64,000 nt of DNA from Enhydrobacter sp. (GCF_030246845.1 NZ_CP126889.1:682001-746000), one strand, 5' to 3'. Numbered from the stretch's first letter, positions 27,905-36,545 are shown. The notes: generated by a model from the letters alone, not told the origin. Numbers and translations are program-made.

Positions 27905-28899
27905 CGGCCTTCCATCGCCTGCTCGACGGTGCCGCGCCGCGCTCGCTCTGGATGCTGGGCGCACTGCTGCTTCTGCTCGCCGTCGCGCCGCACCTCGTCG
28001 ACACATACGCCCTTTCGGTCCTGATCCTGATCCTGTACTTTGCCTATGTCGGCCAGGCTTGGAACATCATGATGGGCTTCGCCGGCGAGCTGTCGCTCGG
28101 CCACGCGCTCTATGCCGGTCTGGGCGGCTATGTCGCCGCGGGCCTTTTCATGCACTACGGGATCGGGCCCTGGCTGGGCTCGTTTGCCGCGGCCGCCGCG
28201 GCGGCGCTCGCCGGCGCCATCGTGGGCTATCTCGGGTTCCGCTTCTCGCTGGCGGGTGTCTACTTCGCACTGCTCACCATCGCCTTCGGCGAGTTCACGC
28301 GCATCGCCTTCGATCATCTTGCGTGGTTCGGCGGCTCGGCCGGCCTGTTCCTGAAGGTCGACATGGCGCCCAATCCGTTTGACCTGCGCGGCGGCCCTCT
28401 CCTCTTCTACTACGTCATCCTGGCACTGGCGGCAGGCGCCTTCGTGTTGAGTCGGCTCCTGTTGGAGAGCCGGCTCGGCCGCTACTGGCTCGCCATCCGC
28501 GAGGATGCCGAAGCGGCGCAGGCGGTCGGCGTTCCGGTCCTGCGCTGCAAGCTCTCCGCCGTGATGATCTCGGCTGCCCTCACCTCGCTCGCCGGGGTCT
28601 GGAACGCCTTCTACTACAACAACCTCTTTCCCGAGACAGCCTTTGGCATTGGCCGCTCCATCGAGATCACCTTGGCGCCGATCATCGGCGGCCTCGGCAC
28701 ACTGTTCGGCCCGTTTGTCGGTGCCGTGCTGCTGACGGGATTGGGGGAAATTTTCACCAGCCTCGGCGACACATTGGGCATTCCCGGCATCAAGCAGATC
28801 TTCTACGGGCTCGCCCTGCTGATCATCATCATGTACCGGCCGGCCGGCGTCTGGCCCTGGCTGGCCGAGCGGCTCGGCTTCAGGGAGCACCGACGATGA
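27901..28899 (+). CDS. livM: Liv-type ABC transporter permease (LivM-like)
   Basis: A 332-residue permease with the LivM patterns YVGQAWNIMMGFAGELSLGH, GAIVGYLGFRFSLAGVYFAL and the EAA-like region EDAEAAQAVGVPVLRCKLSA. The ATG at 27901 overlaps the LivH stop (ATGA) and is chosen over the open frame running back to 27502, which is antisense-like read-through of LivH. The C-terminal helix set ends KQIFYGLALLIIIMYRPAGV. It works with LivH as the transmembrane heterodimer and overlaps LivG by four bases. Confidence 0.9.
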   Translation: MTAFHRLLDGAAPRSLWMLGALLLLLAVAPHLVDTYALSVLILILYFAYVGQAWNIMMGFAGELSLGHALYAGLGGYVAAGLFMHYGIGPWLGSFAAAAAAALAGAIVGYLGFRFSLAGVYFALLTIAFGEFTRIAFDHLAWFGGSAGLFLKVDMAPNPFDLRGGPLLFYYVILALAAGAFVLSRLLLESRLGRYWLAIREDAEAAQAVGVPVLRCKLSAVMISAALTSLAGVWNAFYYNNLFPETAFGIGRSIEITLAPIIGGLGTLFGPFVGAVLLTGLGEIFTSLGDTLGIPGIKQIFYGLALLIIIMYRPAGVWPWLAERLGFREHRR

Positions 28900-29627
28900 C
28901 CGGCGCCAGCCTGGAGCTGACCGGGATCGGCAAGAGCTTTCGCGGCCTGCGGGCCGTGCACGATGTCAGCTTCGAGGTCCCGCCGGGCGCGATCCATGCG
29001 CTGATCGGCCCCAACGGCGCGGGCAAGACCACGATCTTCAACATGATCGCGGGCGTCTACCGGCCCGATGCAGGCACCGTCTCCCTCGACGGCCGCGTCG
29101 TCTCCGGCCTGCGCCCCGACCAGGTCTGCGCCGCGGGGGTCGGCCGCACCTTCCAGCTCGTGAAGCCGTTCAAGGGGCTGAGCGTGCTCGAGAACGTGAC
29201 CATCGGCGCGCTGCATCGCCATCGTGACCTCGGCGACGCGCGCGCGACTGCCGAAGCGATCCTCGTACGGCTCGGCCTCGGCGGGCGGCGTCATCACATG
29301 GCCGAGAGCCTCACCCTTCCCGACCGCAAGCGCCTCGAAGTGGCGCGCGCGCTCGCGACCGAGCCCAGGCTCCTGCTGCTGGACGAGGTGATGGCGGGCC
29401 TGAGGCCCACCGAGGTCGATGTCATGGTGGCCTTCCTGCGCGACCTCAACGCCAGGACCGGCCTCACCATCCTGCTGATCGAGCATGTGATGCGTGCGGT
29501 GATGGCGCTCGCGGCCGAGGTCGTGGTCCTGAGCTACGGCGAGAAGATCGCGCAGGGCACCCCGCGCGAGATTTCGCGCGACCAGGCAGTTCTCGATGTC
29601 TACCTGGGCGAGGAGGATGCGGCGTGA
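28896..29627 (+). CDS. livG: Liv-type ABC transporter ATPase (LivG-like)
   Basis: A 243-residue ATPase with Walker A GPNGAGKTT, Q-loop VGRTFQLVKPF, and Walker B LLLLDEVMAGLRPTEVD; the H-loop is LIEHVM. The signature region is atypical: SLTLPDRKRLEVARAL stands where LSYGxQRxLEIARAL is normal, so the central LSGGQ Gly-Gly is replaced by Pro-Asp. This is seen in some LivG branches but deserves note. The gene sits between LivM and LivF with four-base overlaps on both sides. Confidence 0.88.
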   Translation: MTGASLELTGIGKSFRGLRAVHDVSFEVPPGAIHALIGPNGAGKTTIFNMIAGVYRPDAGTVSLDGRVVSGLRPDQVCAAGVGRTFQLVKPFKGLSVLENVTIGALHRHRDLGDARATAEAILVRLGLGGRRHHMAESLTLPDRKRLEVARALATEPRLLLLDEVMAGLRPTEVDVMVAFLRDLNARTGLTILLIEHVMRAVMALAAEVVVLSYGEKIAQGTPREISRDQAVLDVYLGEEDAA

Positions 29628-30340
29628 GCGCGCCGCTGCTCGAGGTCGAGGGCCTCGATCTCTACTACGGCGACGCCCAGGCGCTGAACGGCGTTTCGCT
29701 CGATCTCGCGGCGGGAGAGATCGTGGCCATCGTCGGCGCCAACGGCGCGGGCAAGAGCTCGCTGATCCGCGCCATCCATGGCATCGAGAAACCGGCGGCC
29801 GGCAAGGTTCTGTTCGACGGCACCGACATCACCGGCTGGTCGAGCTATCGCGTCTGCGAGGCGGGGATCGGGCACGTCGCCGAAGGGCGGCAGGTCTTCC
29901 CCAACCTCACCGTGCTCGAGAATCTGGAAATGGGAGCGACGCCGAAGCATGCGCGAGCGGCCGAAAAGAGGACCCGCGACCGCGTGCTCGCCCTGTTTCC
30001 CCGCCTCGCCGAACGGCGCCGGCAGGCTGCCGGCACGCTGTCGGGCGGCGAACAGCAGATGCTGGCCATCGGCCGCTGCCTGATGGGGCAACCGCGGCTC
30101 ATCATGTTCGACGAGCCGTCGCTCGGCCTTGCGCCGGCGATCGTGCAGGAGGTGTTTCGCATCGTGCGGCGCCTCAACGACGAGGGGCTCGCCATCCTGC
30201 TGGTCGAGCAGAACGTGACGGCCTCGCTCAAGATCGCCCATCGCGCCTATGTGCTGGAAAACGGACGGATCGAGCTCTCCGGCTCGGGGGCCGAGCTCCT
30301 TGCCGACGATCGCGTGCGCCAGGCCTATCTCGGCCTGTGA
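29624..30340 (+). CDS. livF: Liv-type ABC transporter ATPase (LivF-like)
   Basis: A 238-residue ATPase with Walker A GANGAGKSS, the LivF-specific GHVAEGRQVFPNLTVLENL, signature LSGGEQQMLAIGRCLM, Walker B LIMFDEPSLGLAPAIV and H-loop LVEQNV. The GTG start overlaps the LivG stop as GTGA. It closes the transporter part of the operon; a tandem cyclase pair begins 49 bases after its stop in the same direction, so read-through into the signalling genes is plausible. Confidence 0.92.
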   Translation: MSAPLLEVEGLDLYYGDAQALNGVSLDLAAGEIVAIVGANGAGKSSLIRAIHGIEKPAAGKVLFDGTDITGWSSYRVCEAGIGHVAEGRQVFPNLTVLENLEMGATPKHARAAEKRTRDRVLALFPRLAERRRQAAGTLSGGEQQMLAIGRCLMGQPRLIMFDEPSLGLAPAIVQEVFRIVRRLNDEGLAILLVEQNVTASLKIAHRAYVLENGRIELSGSGAELLADDRVRQAYLGL

Positions 30341-30389
30341 CACGGCGGCGGCATTTCGTTCCGCCACGATCCGCTCTATACCGTCGGTC

Positions 30390-31886
30390 ATGGCGGCATC
30401 GTCCAACGCGGCGTCAGGCGGAGCGGCCCTCGTTACTCGCTATTATCTGGCGATGGGCGTGCCGTTCGCGATCGATCTCGCGAGTTCCACCGTCTACGCC
30501 TTCATCAACAGCCAGCCGGGCATCCTCCTGCCGATGGTCGCTGTGTCGGCGGCCTTCCTGGTGGCTGGCGTGGCGAGCGGGGCATGGCTGCTGTTCCGGC
30601 CCGTCCGGCGCTTCATGGCCGGCAATCGCAGCTTCTCGTCCATCGAGCCCGGCCTCGCGAGGCTGCCCCGCTCCTCCGCGGCGCTGATGGCCGCCCTCTA
30701 TGGGCCGATGCTGGCGCTGCGCCTGCTATCGCCGCGCCTCGGAGTCACCTTCGGGGCGAACGTCGAGATCAACACCTGGATCGACACGGCGGCAACGTTC
30801 TTCGTTCTCACGGCCTTCAATGTCGTACTGACCTACTTCGTGGTCAGTGCCTATCTCGACAGCCTGTGCAGGTATTTCTTCCGGACCCGCGGCGTGAACC
30901 TCAGCACGTTTCCCGGCGCGTTCCGCTACAAGATCGGGGTGGCGATCCTGTTCGTCTCGTTCGCCGCCATGATCCTGCTGGCCGGCGACATCGCGAGCTA
31001 CAGCGGCGATCGCCTGGTACGCGAGGCGACGATGGACGTCACGGCCTCCGTCGCGGGCGTGGCCATCATCTACTACTGGATCGCCCAGGCGCTGACCGCG
31101 CCGATCACGCGCCTCGACTACGGCATGCGGCATGTTGCCGAGGGCGATCTCGCCGTTCGCCTGCCCGTCACGTCCGACGACGAGGTCGGCCGCGCGACCA
31201 GCGGCTTCAACCAGATGGTCGAAGGGCTGGCCGAGCGGCGATATCTGCGCGACACCTTCGGCAAGTATGTCAACGAGAGCGTCGCCGCCGCCATCCTGGC
31301 CGATCAGGAGCGCGGCGGACGCGTCGCCGACACCCTGGCCGAGGCAACGCTGATGTTCACCGACATCGAGGGCTTCACGGCACTCTCGGAGCGGCTCGCG
31401 CCGCCGGAAGTCGCGCACATCCTGAACCTCTACTATGCGACGGTCGTCCCGGTGATCCATCGGCATCGCGGCGTGGTGAACAGCTGCATCGGCGACGGCC
31501 TGTTCGCCAGCTTCAACCTGCCGCTGCCCGAGAAGGATCATGCCGCCGCGGCCCTGCAGGCATCGCTCGAGATCCAGCGCGCCCTCGCGGCCACGGCATT
31601 TCCCGCCGGGGTCGCGGTGCGCACGCGAATCGGCATCAATACGGGACCGGTGGTCGGCGTGACGATCGGCACCGCCGACTGGCTGAGCTACACCCTGCTG
31701 GGCGACGCGGTGAACGTGGCCTCGCGCGTCGAGCAGCTCAACAAGCAGTTCGGCAGCTCGATCCTCGCGACCGAGAGCACGGTTTGCGCGGCCGGCAGCG
31801 GCTTTCGCTGCACCCGCCTCGGCCCGACCGACGTTCGAGGCCATCAGGGCAATGTCGTCGTCTATCGCCTCGATCCGCCGGCATGA
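30390..31886 (+). CDS. Membrane class III adenylate/guanylate cyclase with HAMP domain (first of tandem pair)
   Basis: A 498-residue protein: about five membrane helices in residues 15-236, a HAMP domain around 228-285 (PVTSDDEVGRATSGFNQMVE), and a cyclase homology domain at 318-498. The metal-binding aspartates are Asp325 (MFTDIEGF) and Asp369 (CIGDG); transition-state residues Asn442 and Arg446 are present (DAVNVASRVE). The substrate-selecting Lys is replaced by Ser365, with Thr435 at the partner site. It makes cAMP or possibly cGMP. The ATG at 30390 is chosen; the frame open to 30249 lies in livF. Its stop overlaps the next cyclase as ATGA. Confidence 0.88.
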   Translation: MAASSNAASGGAALVTRYYLAMGVPFAIDLASSTVYAFINSQPGILLPMVAVSAAFLVAGVASGAWLLFRPVRRFMAGNRSFSSIEPGLARLPRSSAALMAALYGPMLALRLLSPRLGVTFGANVEINTWIDTAATFFVLTAFNVVLTYFVVSAYLDSLCRYFFRTRGVNLSTFPGAFRYKIGVAILFVSFAAMILLAGDIASYSGDRLVREATMDVTASVAGVAIIYYWIAQALTAPITRLDYGMRHVAEGDLAVRLPVTSDDEVGRATSGFNQMVEGLAERRYLRDTFGKYVNESVAAAILADQERGGRVADTLAEATLMFTDIEGFTALSERLAPPEVAHILNLYYATVVPVIHRHRGVVNSCIGDGLFASFNLPLPEKDHAAAALQASLEIQRALAATAFPAGVAVRTRIGINTGPVVGVTIGTADWLSYTLLGDAVNVASRVEQLNKQFGSSILATESTVCAAGSGFRCTRLGPTDVRGHQGNVVVYRLDPPA

Positions 31887-33379
31887 GCGCCACCCACGCC
31901 GAGATCGCCGCCCTCCGGCGACATTATCTCTGGAGAGCCACGTCGGTCGCCTTCCTGAGCGTGGCGATCAACCTGATCTACGTCTCGATAACCGGCGCAT
32001 GGCCCATCCTGTGGCGATCGGCTGCGAGCGGTTTCTTCCTGCTCCTGGGCGTCAACTGGCTGATCGCGCGACAATTGTTCGAACCGATTCGGCGCTTCCT
32101 GGACGGCGAGACTCCGTTCGAGAACATTCAGCGGCGGCTGACCCAGCTCCCCCTGCTTTCGGCGCGGTATGTCGGCCTGCTGTCGATCGTCGTCGTCGCC
32201 TTCCAGACCTCGACGCCCTGGTGGATCCCGTCGGTCGGACTCGTGCTGCCGCCGCCGACCATCGCCGACTTCGCCACGATCTGCATCGTCCTGCCGGTCT
32301 TTTTCTTCACCTATACCTACTTCGTCGTCAGCGACTATCTGGCCGGGCTCTGCGAGTTCATCTTCAGCCGTTACGGACACAATCTCGGCCTCTTCTTCGG
32401 CAGCTACCCCCTGAAGCTCCTGGTGGCGCTCGTGGTCATCTCAGTGGCGCCGCTCGCCACCATCGTGGTTCACCTGTTTTCGTACGACGGAGAGCGTCTG
32501 CAGCTCGATATCCTGATCGATGTCGCTTCGGCCGTCCTCGGCATCACGATCTCGGCCTATTTCATCAGCCGCTCGCTGCTGCGCCCGATCGGCATCCTGT
32601 CGCGCGCCATGACCAGCGTCGCCGGCGGCGACCTCGCCGTGCGCGTGCCGGTCACCTCCAACGACGAGGTGGGCGAGCTGACCGGCCGCTTCAACGACAT
32701 GGTCGATGGATTGCGCGAACGAGAGCGCATCCGCGAGACCTTCGGCCGCTACGTCGACGAGAACATCGCCGCCGCCATCCTGCGCCGCCAGGGCGACGGC
32801 CAGCGGTCGGGCGAAATCGCCGAAGCCACCATCCTGTTCACCGACATCGAGCGCTTCACGACGATCGCGGAGTATCTGGCGCCACACGAGCTGGTGGATG
32901 CCCTGAACGACTATCTCGAGACCGTCCTGGAGCCGATCCGCCGTCACGGCGGCGTGGTGAACACCTTCATCGGCGACGGCCTGTTCGCCTCGTTCAACGT
33001 GCCGCTCGCCTGCGAGAATCATGCTGCCGCGGCGGTGCGGGCGGCCATCGACATCCAGCGGGCGGTCGGCCGCCGGACCTTCGGCATGGCGGGCGTGGCG
33101 CTTGCCACACGGATCGGCGTCAGCACCGGATCGGTGATCGGCGGCGACGTCGGTGCCGGCAAGCGCCTGAGCTTCACCTTGCTGGGCGACACCGTCAATC
33201 TCGCTGCACGCCTGGAGGAGCTGAACAAGGACCACGGCACGCGCATCCTCGTTTCGAGCAGCACCTGCGCGGCCTGCCGCGGCGGCTTTGCCTTTCAGCC
33301 GCTCGGAAAGGTCGCCGTGCGCGGGCTCAGCGAACCGATCGCCATTTTCAGCGTCGACCCTACCGTCGGGAAGGCCTAG
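31883..33379 (+). CDS. Membrane class III adenylate/guanylate cyclase with HAMP domain (second of tandem pair)
   Basis: Also exactly 498 residues, with the same layout as its upstream neighbour: membrane helices through about residue 230, HAMP (PVTSNDEVGELTGRFNDMVD, 257-276), and a cyclase domain from about 315. Catalytic residues are Asp321 (LFTDIERF), Asp365 (TFIGDG), Asn439 and Arg443. The substrate-selecting Lys is replaced by Thr361, with Thr432 as partner. Start and previous stop overlap as ATGA. Sequence divergence is greater in the membrane half than in the catalytic half, suggesting different inputs. Class III domains act as dimers, so a heterodimer is possible. Confidence 0.88.
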   Translation: MSATHAEIAALRRHYLWRATSVAFLSVAINLIYVSITGAWPILWRSAASGFFLLLGVNWLIARQLFEPIRRFLDGETPFENIQRRLTQLPLLSARYVGLLSIVVVAFQTSTPWWIPSVGLVLPPPTIADFATICIVLPVFFFTYTYFVVSDYLAGLCEFIFSRYGHNLGLFFGSYPLKLLVALVVISVAPLATIVVHLFSYDGERLQLDILIDVASAVLGITISAYFISRSLLRPIGILSRAMTSVAGGDLAVRVPVTSNDEVGELTGRFNDMVDGLRERERIRETFGRYVDENIAAAILRRQGDGQRSGEIAEATILFTDIERFTTIAEYLAPHELVDALNDYLETVLEPIRRHGGVVNTFIGDGLFASFNVPLACENHAAAAVRAAIDIQRAVGRRTFGMAGVALATRIGVSTGSVIGGDVGAGKRLSFTLLGDTVNLAARLEELNKDHGTRILVSSSTCAACRGGFAFQPLGKVAVRGLSEPIAIFSVDPTVGKA

Positions 33380-33422
33380 TTGTCTGCCGACCCTCGCCAA
33401 CCCAACATCGGAGACCTGATCC

Positions 33423-34001
33423 ATGGCAACCGCGTCCCAGCCGGCCATCAGCCGATTTCCCGTCCCGGCGCTGTCTGACCTGCCGGCCGACATCCGCGAA
33501 CGGATCGTCGCCGTCCAGGAGAAGTCCGGCTTCATTCCCAACGTGTTTCTCGCGCTGGCGCATCGGCCCGACGAGTTCCGGGCGTTCTTCGCCTACCACG
33601 ACGCCCTGATGGACAAGCCCGGCAATCTCTCCAAGGCCGAGCGCGAGATGATCGTCGTGGCGACGAGCAACGCCAACCAGTGCCAGTACTGCGTGATCGC
33701 GCATGGGGCCATCCTGCGCATCCGGGCGAAGAATCCGCTGATCGCCGACCAGGTGGCGGTCAATTACCGCAAGGCCGACATCACGCCCCGCCAGAAGGCG
33801 ATGCTGGACTTCGCCATGCGCGTGGCCTTCGAGGCCTATGCCGTCGGTGACGAGGCCTTCGCCACGCTGGCGCAACACGGCTTCAGCGAGGAGGACGCCT
33901 GGGATATTGCCGCGATCGCCGCCTTCTTCGGGCTGTCCAACCGTATGGCCAATGTCATGGGGATGCGGCCCAACGACGAATTCTATACGCTCGGCCGCTG
34001 A
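33423..34001 (+). CDS. AhpD-like peroxidase-related protein (carboxymuconolactone decarboxylase family)
   Basis: A 192-residue all-helical protein. The redox motif is CQYCVIAHGA, with the two cysteines and the His of the AhpD proton relay, and the family opening (FPVPALSDLPADIRERI, GFIPNVFLALAHRPDEFRAF) marks the peroxidase-related subgroup. It probably reduces peroxides using a thiol donor. The gap from the cyclase stop is 43 bases; the following acyl-CoA dehydrogenase-like gene begins 25 bases after its stop, suggesting a transcriptional unit. Confidence 0.85.
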   Translation: MATASQPAISRFPVPALSDLPADIRERIVAVQEKSGFIPNVFLALAHRPDEFRAFFAYHDALMDKPGNLSKAEREMIVVATSNANQCQYCVIAHGAILRIRAKNPLIADQVAVNYRKADITPRQKAMLDFAMRVAFEAYAVGDEAFATLAQHGFSEEDAWDIAAIAAFFGLSNRMANVMGMRPNDEFYTLGR

Positions 34002-34026
34002 CCGCTCTCACAACAGGTTTGTCGCC

Positions 34027-35223
34027 ATGGACGCCTCCGGTTTGTCGCCCGACCAGATGAAGCTGCAGGCGCACGCCCGCGAGCTCGCCGCCGGCCCGAT
34101 CGCGCGCCGCGCGGCCGAGATCGACCGGACGGAGCAATATCCCTGGGACAATGTCGATCTCCTGAAGGAGGCCGGGCTGATCGGCATGACGATCCCGGCG
34201 CAGTATGGCGGCCAGGGCAGGAATTGGCTCGACGCCGTGCTCGCGATCGAGGCCTTGTCGGCGACCTGCGCGGTGACCGGCCGCATCGCCGTCGAGACCA
34301 ACATGGGGGCGATCAGCGCCGTGATGGCCTACGGCTCGGAAGAGCAGAAGAAGCTGGCGGCGGCCATGGTGCTGGCCGGCGACAAGCCCGCGATCTGCAT
34401 CACCGAGCCCGAGGCCGGCTCGGATGCGAACGGCATGACCACGCGCGCCGACAGGAAGGGCAATCGCTACGTGCTGAACGGCCGCAAGCACTGGATCACC
34501 GGCGGCGGCGTCTCGCGGCTGCACCTGATCTTCGCCAAGGTCTACGACGAAAAGGGCGGGTTCGAGGGCATCGGCGGCTTTCTCGCCATCCGCGACGAGA
34601 CCAGAGGTCTCAAGATCGCCAAGCGCGAGCCGACCATGGGCCTGCGCGGGATTCCCGAGGCGGTGATCGATTTCGAGGAGATGGACGTGCCGCCCTCGGC
34701 CCTGGTGATCCCGCCGCGCGGGCTCAAGAAGGGCTTCGCCGACCTGATGAACGCCTACAACAGCCAGCGCGTCGGGGCGGCGACCGTGGCGCTCGGCATC
34801 GCCCAAGGAGCCTATCAGCTCGCCCTCGACTGGTCGGAGACGCGGCGGCAGTTCGGCCGGCCGATCAACGAGTTCCAGGGCCTGCAATGGAAGCTCGCCG
34901 ACATGTCGATCAGGCTGTCGGCCGCGCAGGCGCTGATCTACAAGGCCGCCCGCTCCGGCGAGGCCGGCTTTCCCGACATGCTGCTGGCGGCGCAGGCCAA
35001 GGTCTTCACGTCGGAGAATGCGATCCAGGTGGTCAACGACGCGCTGCAGTTCTTCGGCGCGCGCGGCTATTCGCGCGAGCTGCCGCTCGAGCGCATGGCG
35101 CGCGACGTTCGGATGTTCACGATCGGCGGCGGCACGGCCGAGGTGCTGCGCAATGTCGTGGCCGGGGCGCTTCTCAGGAAGAAGCTGCCGCAGACGCGGG
35201 ACGGCTGGAATCTGCGCATCTGA
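34027..35223 (+). CDS. Acyl-CoA dehydrogenase-fold flavoprotein, desulfinase-like
   Basis: A 398-residue ACAD-fold protein with FAD/CoA landmarks CITEPEAGSDANGM, WITGGG, RRQFGRPI and ALQFFGARGYSRELPLERMA. Both known positions for the catalytic Glu are altered: helix G reads YNSQRVGAA with Gln247, and the C-terminal site reads IGGGTAE, with Gly. Arg86 (VTGRIAVE) replaces the usual small residue. From memory, Arg84 and Gln246 are the hallmark residues of 3-sulfinopropanoyl-CoA desulfinase of Advenella, which has this fold and similar length. I therefore prefer a desulfinase or other non-dehydrogenase role, not proven. ATG at 34027 is chosen over the frame open to 33838. Confidence 0.8.
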   Translation: MDASGLSPDQMKLQAHARELAAGPIARRAAEIDRTEQYPWDNVDLLKEAGLIGMTIPAQYGGQGRNWLDAVLAIEALSATCAVTGRIAVETNMGAISAVMAYGSEEQKKLAAAMVLAGDKPAICITEPEAGSDANGMTTRADRKGNRYVLNGRKHWITGGGVSRLHLIFAKVYDEKGGFEGIGGFLAIRDETRGLKIAKREPTMGLRGIPEAVIDFEEMDVPPSALVIPPRGLKKGFADLMNAYNSQRVGAATVALGIAQGAYQLALDWSETRRQFGRPINEFQGLQWKLADMSIRLSAAQALIYKAARSGEAGFPDMLLAAQAKVFTSENAIQVVNDALQFFGARGYSRELPLERMARDVRMFTIGGGTAEVLRNVVAGALLRKKLPQTRDGWNLRI

Positions 35224-35281
35224 CCGCGCGAGCCGCGCAACTCGCCCGCCGCCGGCTCGTTATGGCGTCGGCAGGTGTCAA

Positions 35282-35665
35282 ATGGTTCATCGGATTTCGC
35301 GGTGGAAGGCCTACGCCTACGCCTGGATCACTCTTGGCCTTTTCGCCTTCACGCTCATTGGTCACTGGATCTTCGGCTGGTTCGCCTACGTGGACGATCA
35401 GGCCGCGCACGGCATGGCGCCCGACATCGGCGGCTACGTCATCCAAATGACCAGGGACACGCTGGAGAACTGGCAATCGGAGTTCCTGCAGCTCCTTTGG
35501 CAGGTCGCCGGACTCGCCTTTTTTCTCTACGTGGGCTCGCCGCAATCCCGCGAAGGCGACGAGCGCAAGGAGGCGAAGCTCGATCTCATCCTGCGCCGGG
35601 TCGATCCGCAGGATGCCGACCGCGCGATTGCCGAACTGGATGCCAGGTTCTCGCGCCAACCTTGA
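35282..35665 (+). CDS. DUF6766 membrane protein
   Basis: A 127-residue protein with two predicted membrane helices (AYAWITLGLFAFTLIGHWIF and LLWQVAGLAFFLYVG) flanking a segment FENWQSEFLQ-like (TLENWQSEFLQLL) typical of DUF6766, also seen as DUF-type proteins near stress genes. The C-terminal part is charged and cytosolic. The ATG at 35282 immediately precedes the first helix; the frame continues back to 35018 inside the previous gene, which is ignored. It starts 58 bases after the flavoprotein stop. Function is unknown. Confidence 0.75.
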   Translation: MVHRISRWKAYAYAWITLGLFAFTLIGHWIFGWFAYVDDQAAHGMAPDIGGYVIQMTRDTLENWQSEFLQLLWQVAGLAFFLYVGSPQSREGDERKEAKLDLILRRVDPQDADRAIAELDARFSRQP

Positions 35666-35667
35666 TG

Positions 35668-36072
35668 TCAGGCGTGCTGCAGGCATCCTTTCAGCAAGGT
35701 CTCGATACTGATCGAACGCAGCGTCGCTTCGGCGATCTCGTCGATCTCCAGCAATACGCTCTGAAGCGCCTGGCCGATGTCGGTGTCCGCGCCGGCCTCT
35801 TTGGCGCGCCGGCCGGGTACGGGCTCGAACAGGGCGACAATGTCCATGAGCGTGGTGCGGCGACGGTTGCCGGTGAAGCGATAGCCGCCCGAGGCGCCGC
35901 GGTCGCCGCGCACCAGCCCGGCCCCGGCCAGGGTGCGCAGGACCTTGGCGAGATGATGGCTCGATACACCGAAGCGCTCGGCCAGATCGGCGGCCGAAAG
36001 GGTGCGCTGCGGATCGCGCGCCAGCTCGAGCACCGCGTAGAGGCCGAGCCGCGTGCCCGTCTGCAGCCTCAC
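35668..36072 (-). CDS. Rrf2-family transcriptional regulator lacking cluster cysteines
   Basis: A 134-residue winged-helix regulator with the Rrf2 pattern LGLYAVLELARDPQRTLSAA ... FGVSSHHLAKVLRTLAGAGL and GASGGYRF. The three cysteines that hold the iron-sulfur cluster in IscR, NsrR and RirA are missing; the only Cys (GCLQHA) is four residues from the C-terminus. A cluster-independent sensor is therefore likely, as in CymR. It lies 10 bases after a GNAT gene on the same strand and converges on DUF6766; possible targets include these neighbours. Confidence 0.86.
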   Translation of the reverse strand: MRLQTGTRLGLYAVLELARDPQRTLSAADLAERFGVSSHHLAKVLRTLAGAGLVRGDRGASGGYRFTGNRRRTTLMDIVALFEPVPGRRAKEAGADTDIGQALQSVLLEIDEIAEATLRSISIETLLKGCLQHA

Positions 36073-36082
36073 GCCTCTCTCC

Positions 36083-36502
36083 TCACGACAGATCCTTGTC
36101 GAGCTGCAGCGACGGTCCGGCCACCATGCCCTGCGCCCGGAAGAAGGACAAAATCAGATGATCCCGGCGCTCGACCAGCGTGCGCACACGGCTCACGCCC
36201 TTCTCCTTGAACCGCGCGACCAGCGCCTCGAAAAGGCGGGTGCCGACGCCCTGCAGGCGGAGTGCCGGCTCAATCTGGATGGCGAACACCCAACCCGCAG
36301 CCGGCTGGCCGAATTCCCAAGCCCGGATCTCCCCGGCGATGAAGCCCGCCAGCGTTCCCGTCTCTGTCTCGGCGACTAGGAAATGGCGGTCGGGCCCCAG
36401 CATGTCCTGCCAATATTGCGGCTTGTCGGACCCGGTCAGCCGCCGGTCCAAGGCAGAAATCGCCGCCAAATCAGAGGCTTGAGCAGAACGGATTGCGATC
36501 AT
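36083..36502 (-). CDS. GNAT-family N-acetyltransferase
   Basis: A 139-residue acetyltransferase with the acetyl-CoA binding motif A (AIQIEPALRLQGVGTRLFEA, matching Q/RxxGxG/A) and the final strand FFRAQGMVAGPSLQLDKDLS. No substrate can be read from sequence; members modify amines of proteins, antibiotics or metabolites. It starts 88 bases from the divergent boxC gene and precedes the Rrf2 gene by 10 bases, so these two minus-strand genes probably form an operon. Confidence 0.85.
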   Translation of the reverse strand: MIAIRSAQASDLAAISALDRRLTGSDKPQYWQDMLGPDRHFLVAETETGTLAGFIAGEIRAWEFGQPAAGWVFAIQIEPALRLQGVGTRLFEALVARFKEKGVSRVRTLVERRDHLILSFFRAQGMVAGPSLQLDKDLS

Positions 36503-36545
36503 AACAACAAGCGTAGAATGCGCTTGCCGTCACGAAAGTAAATAG

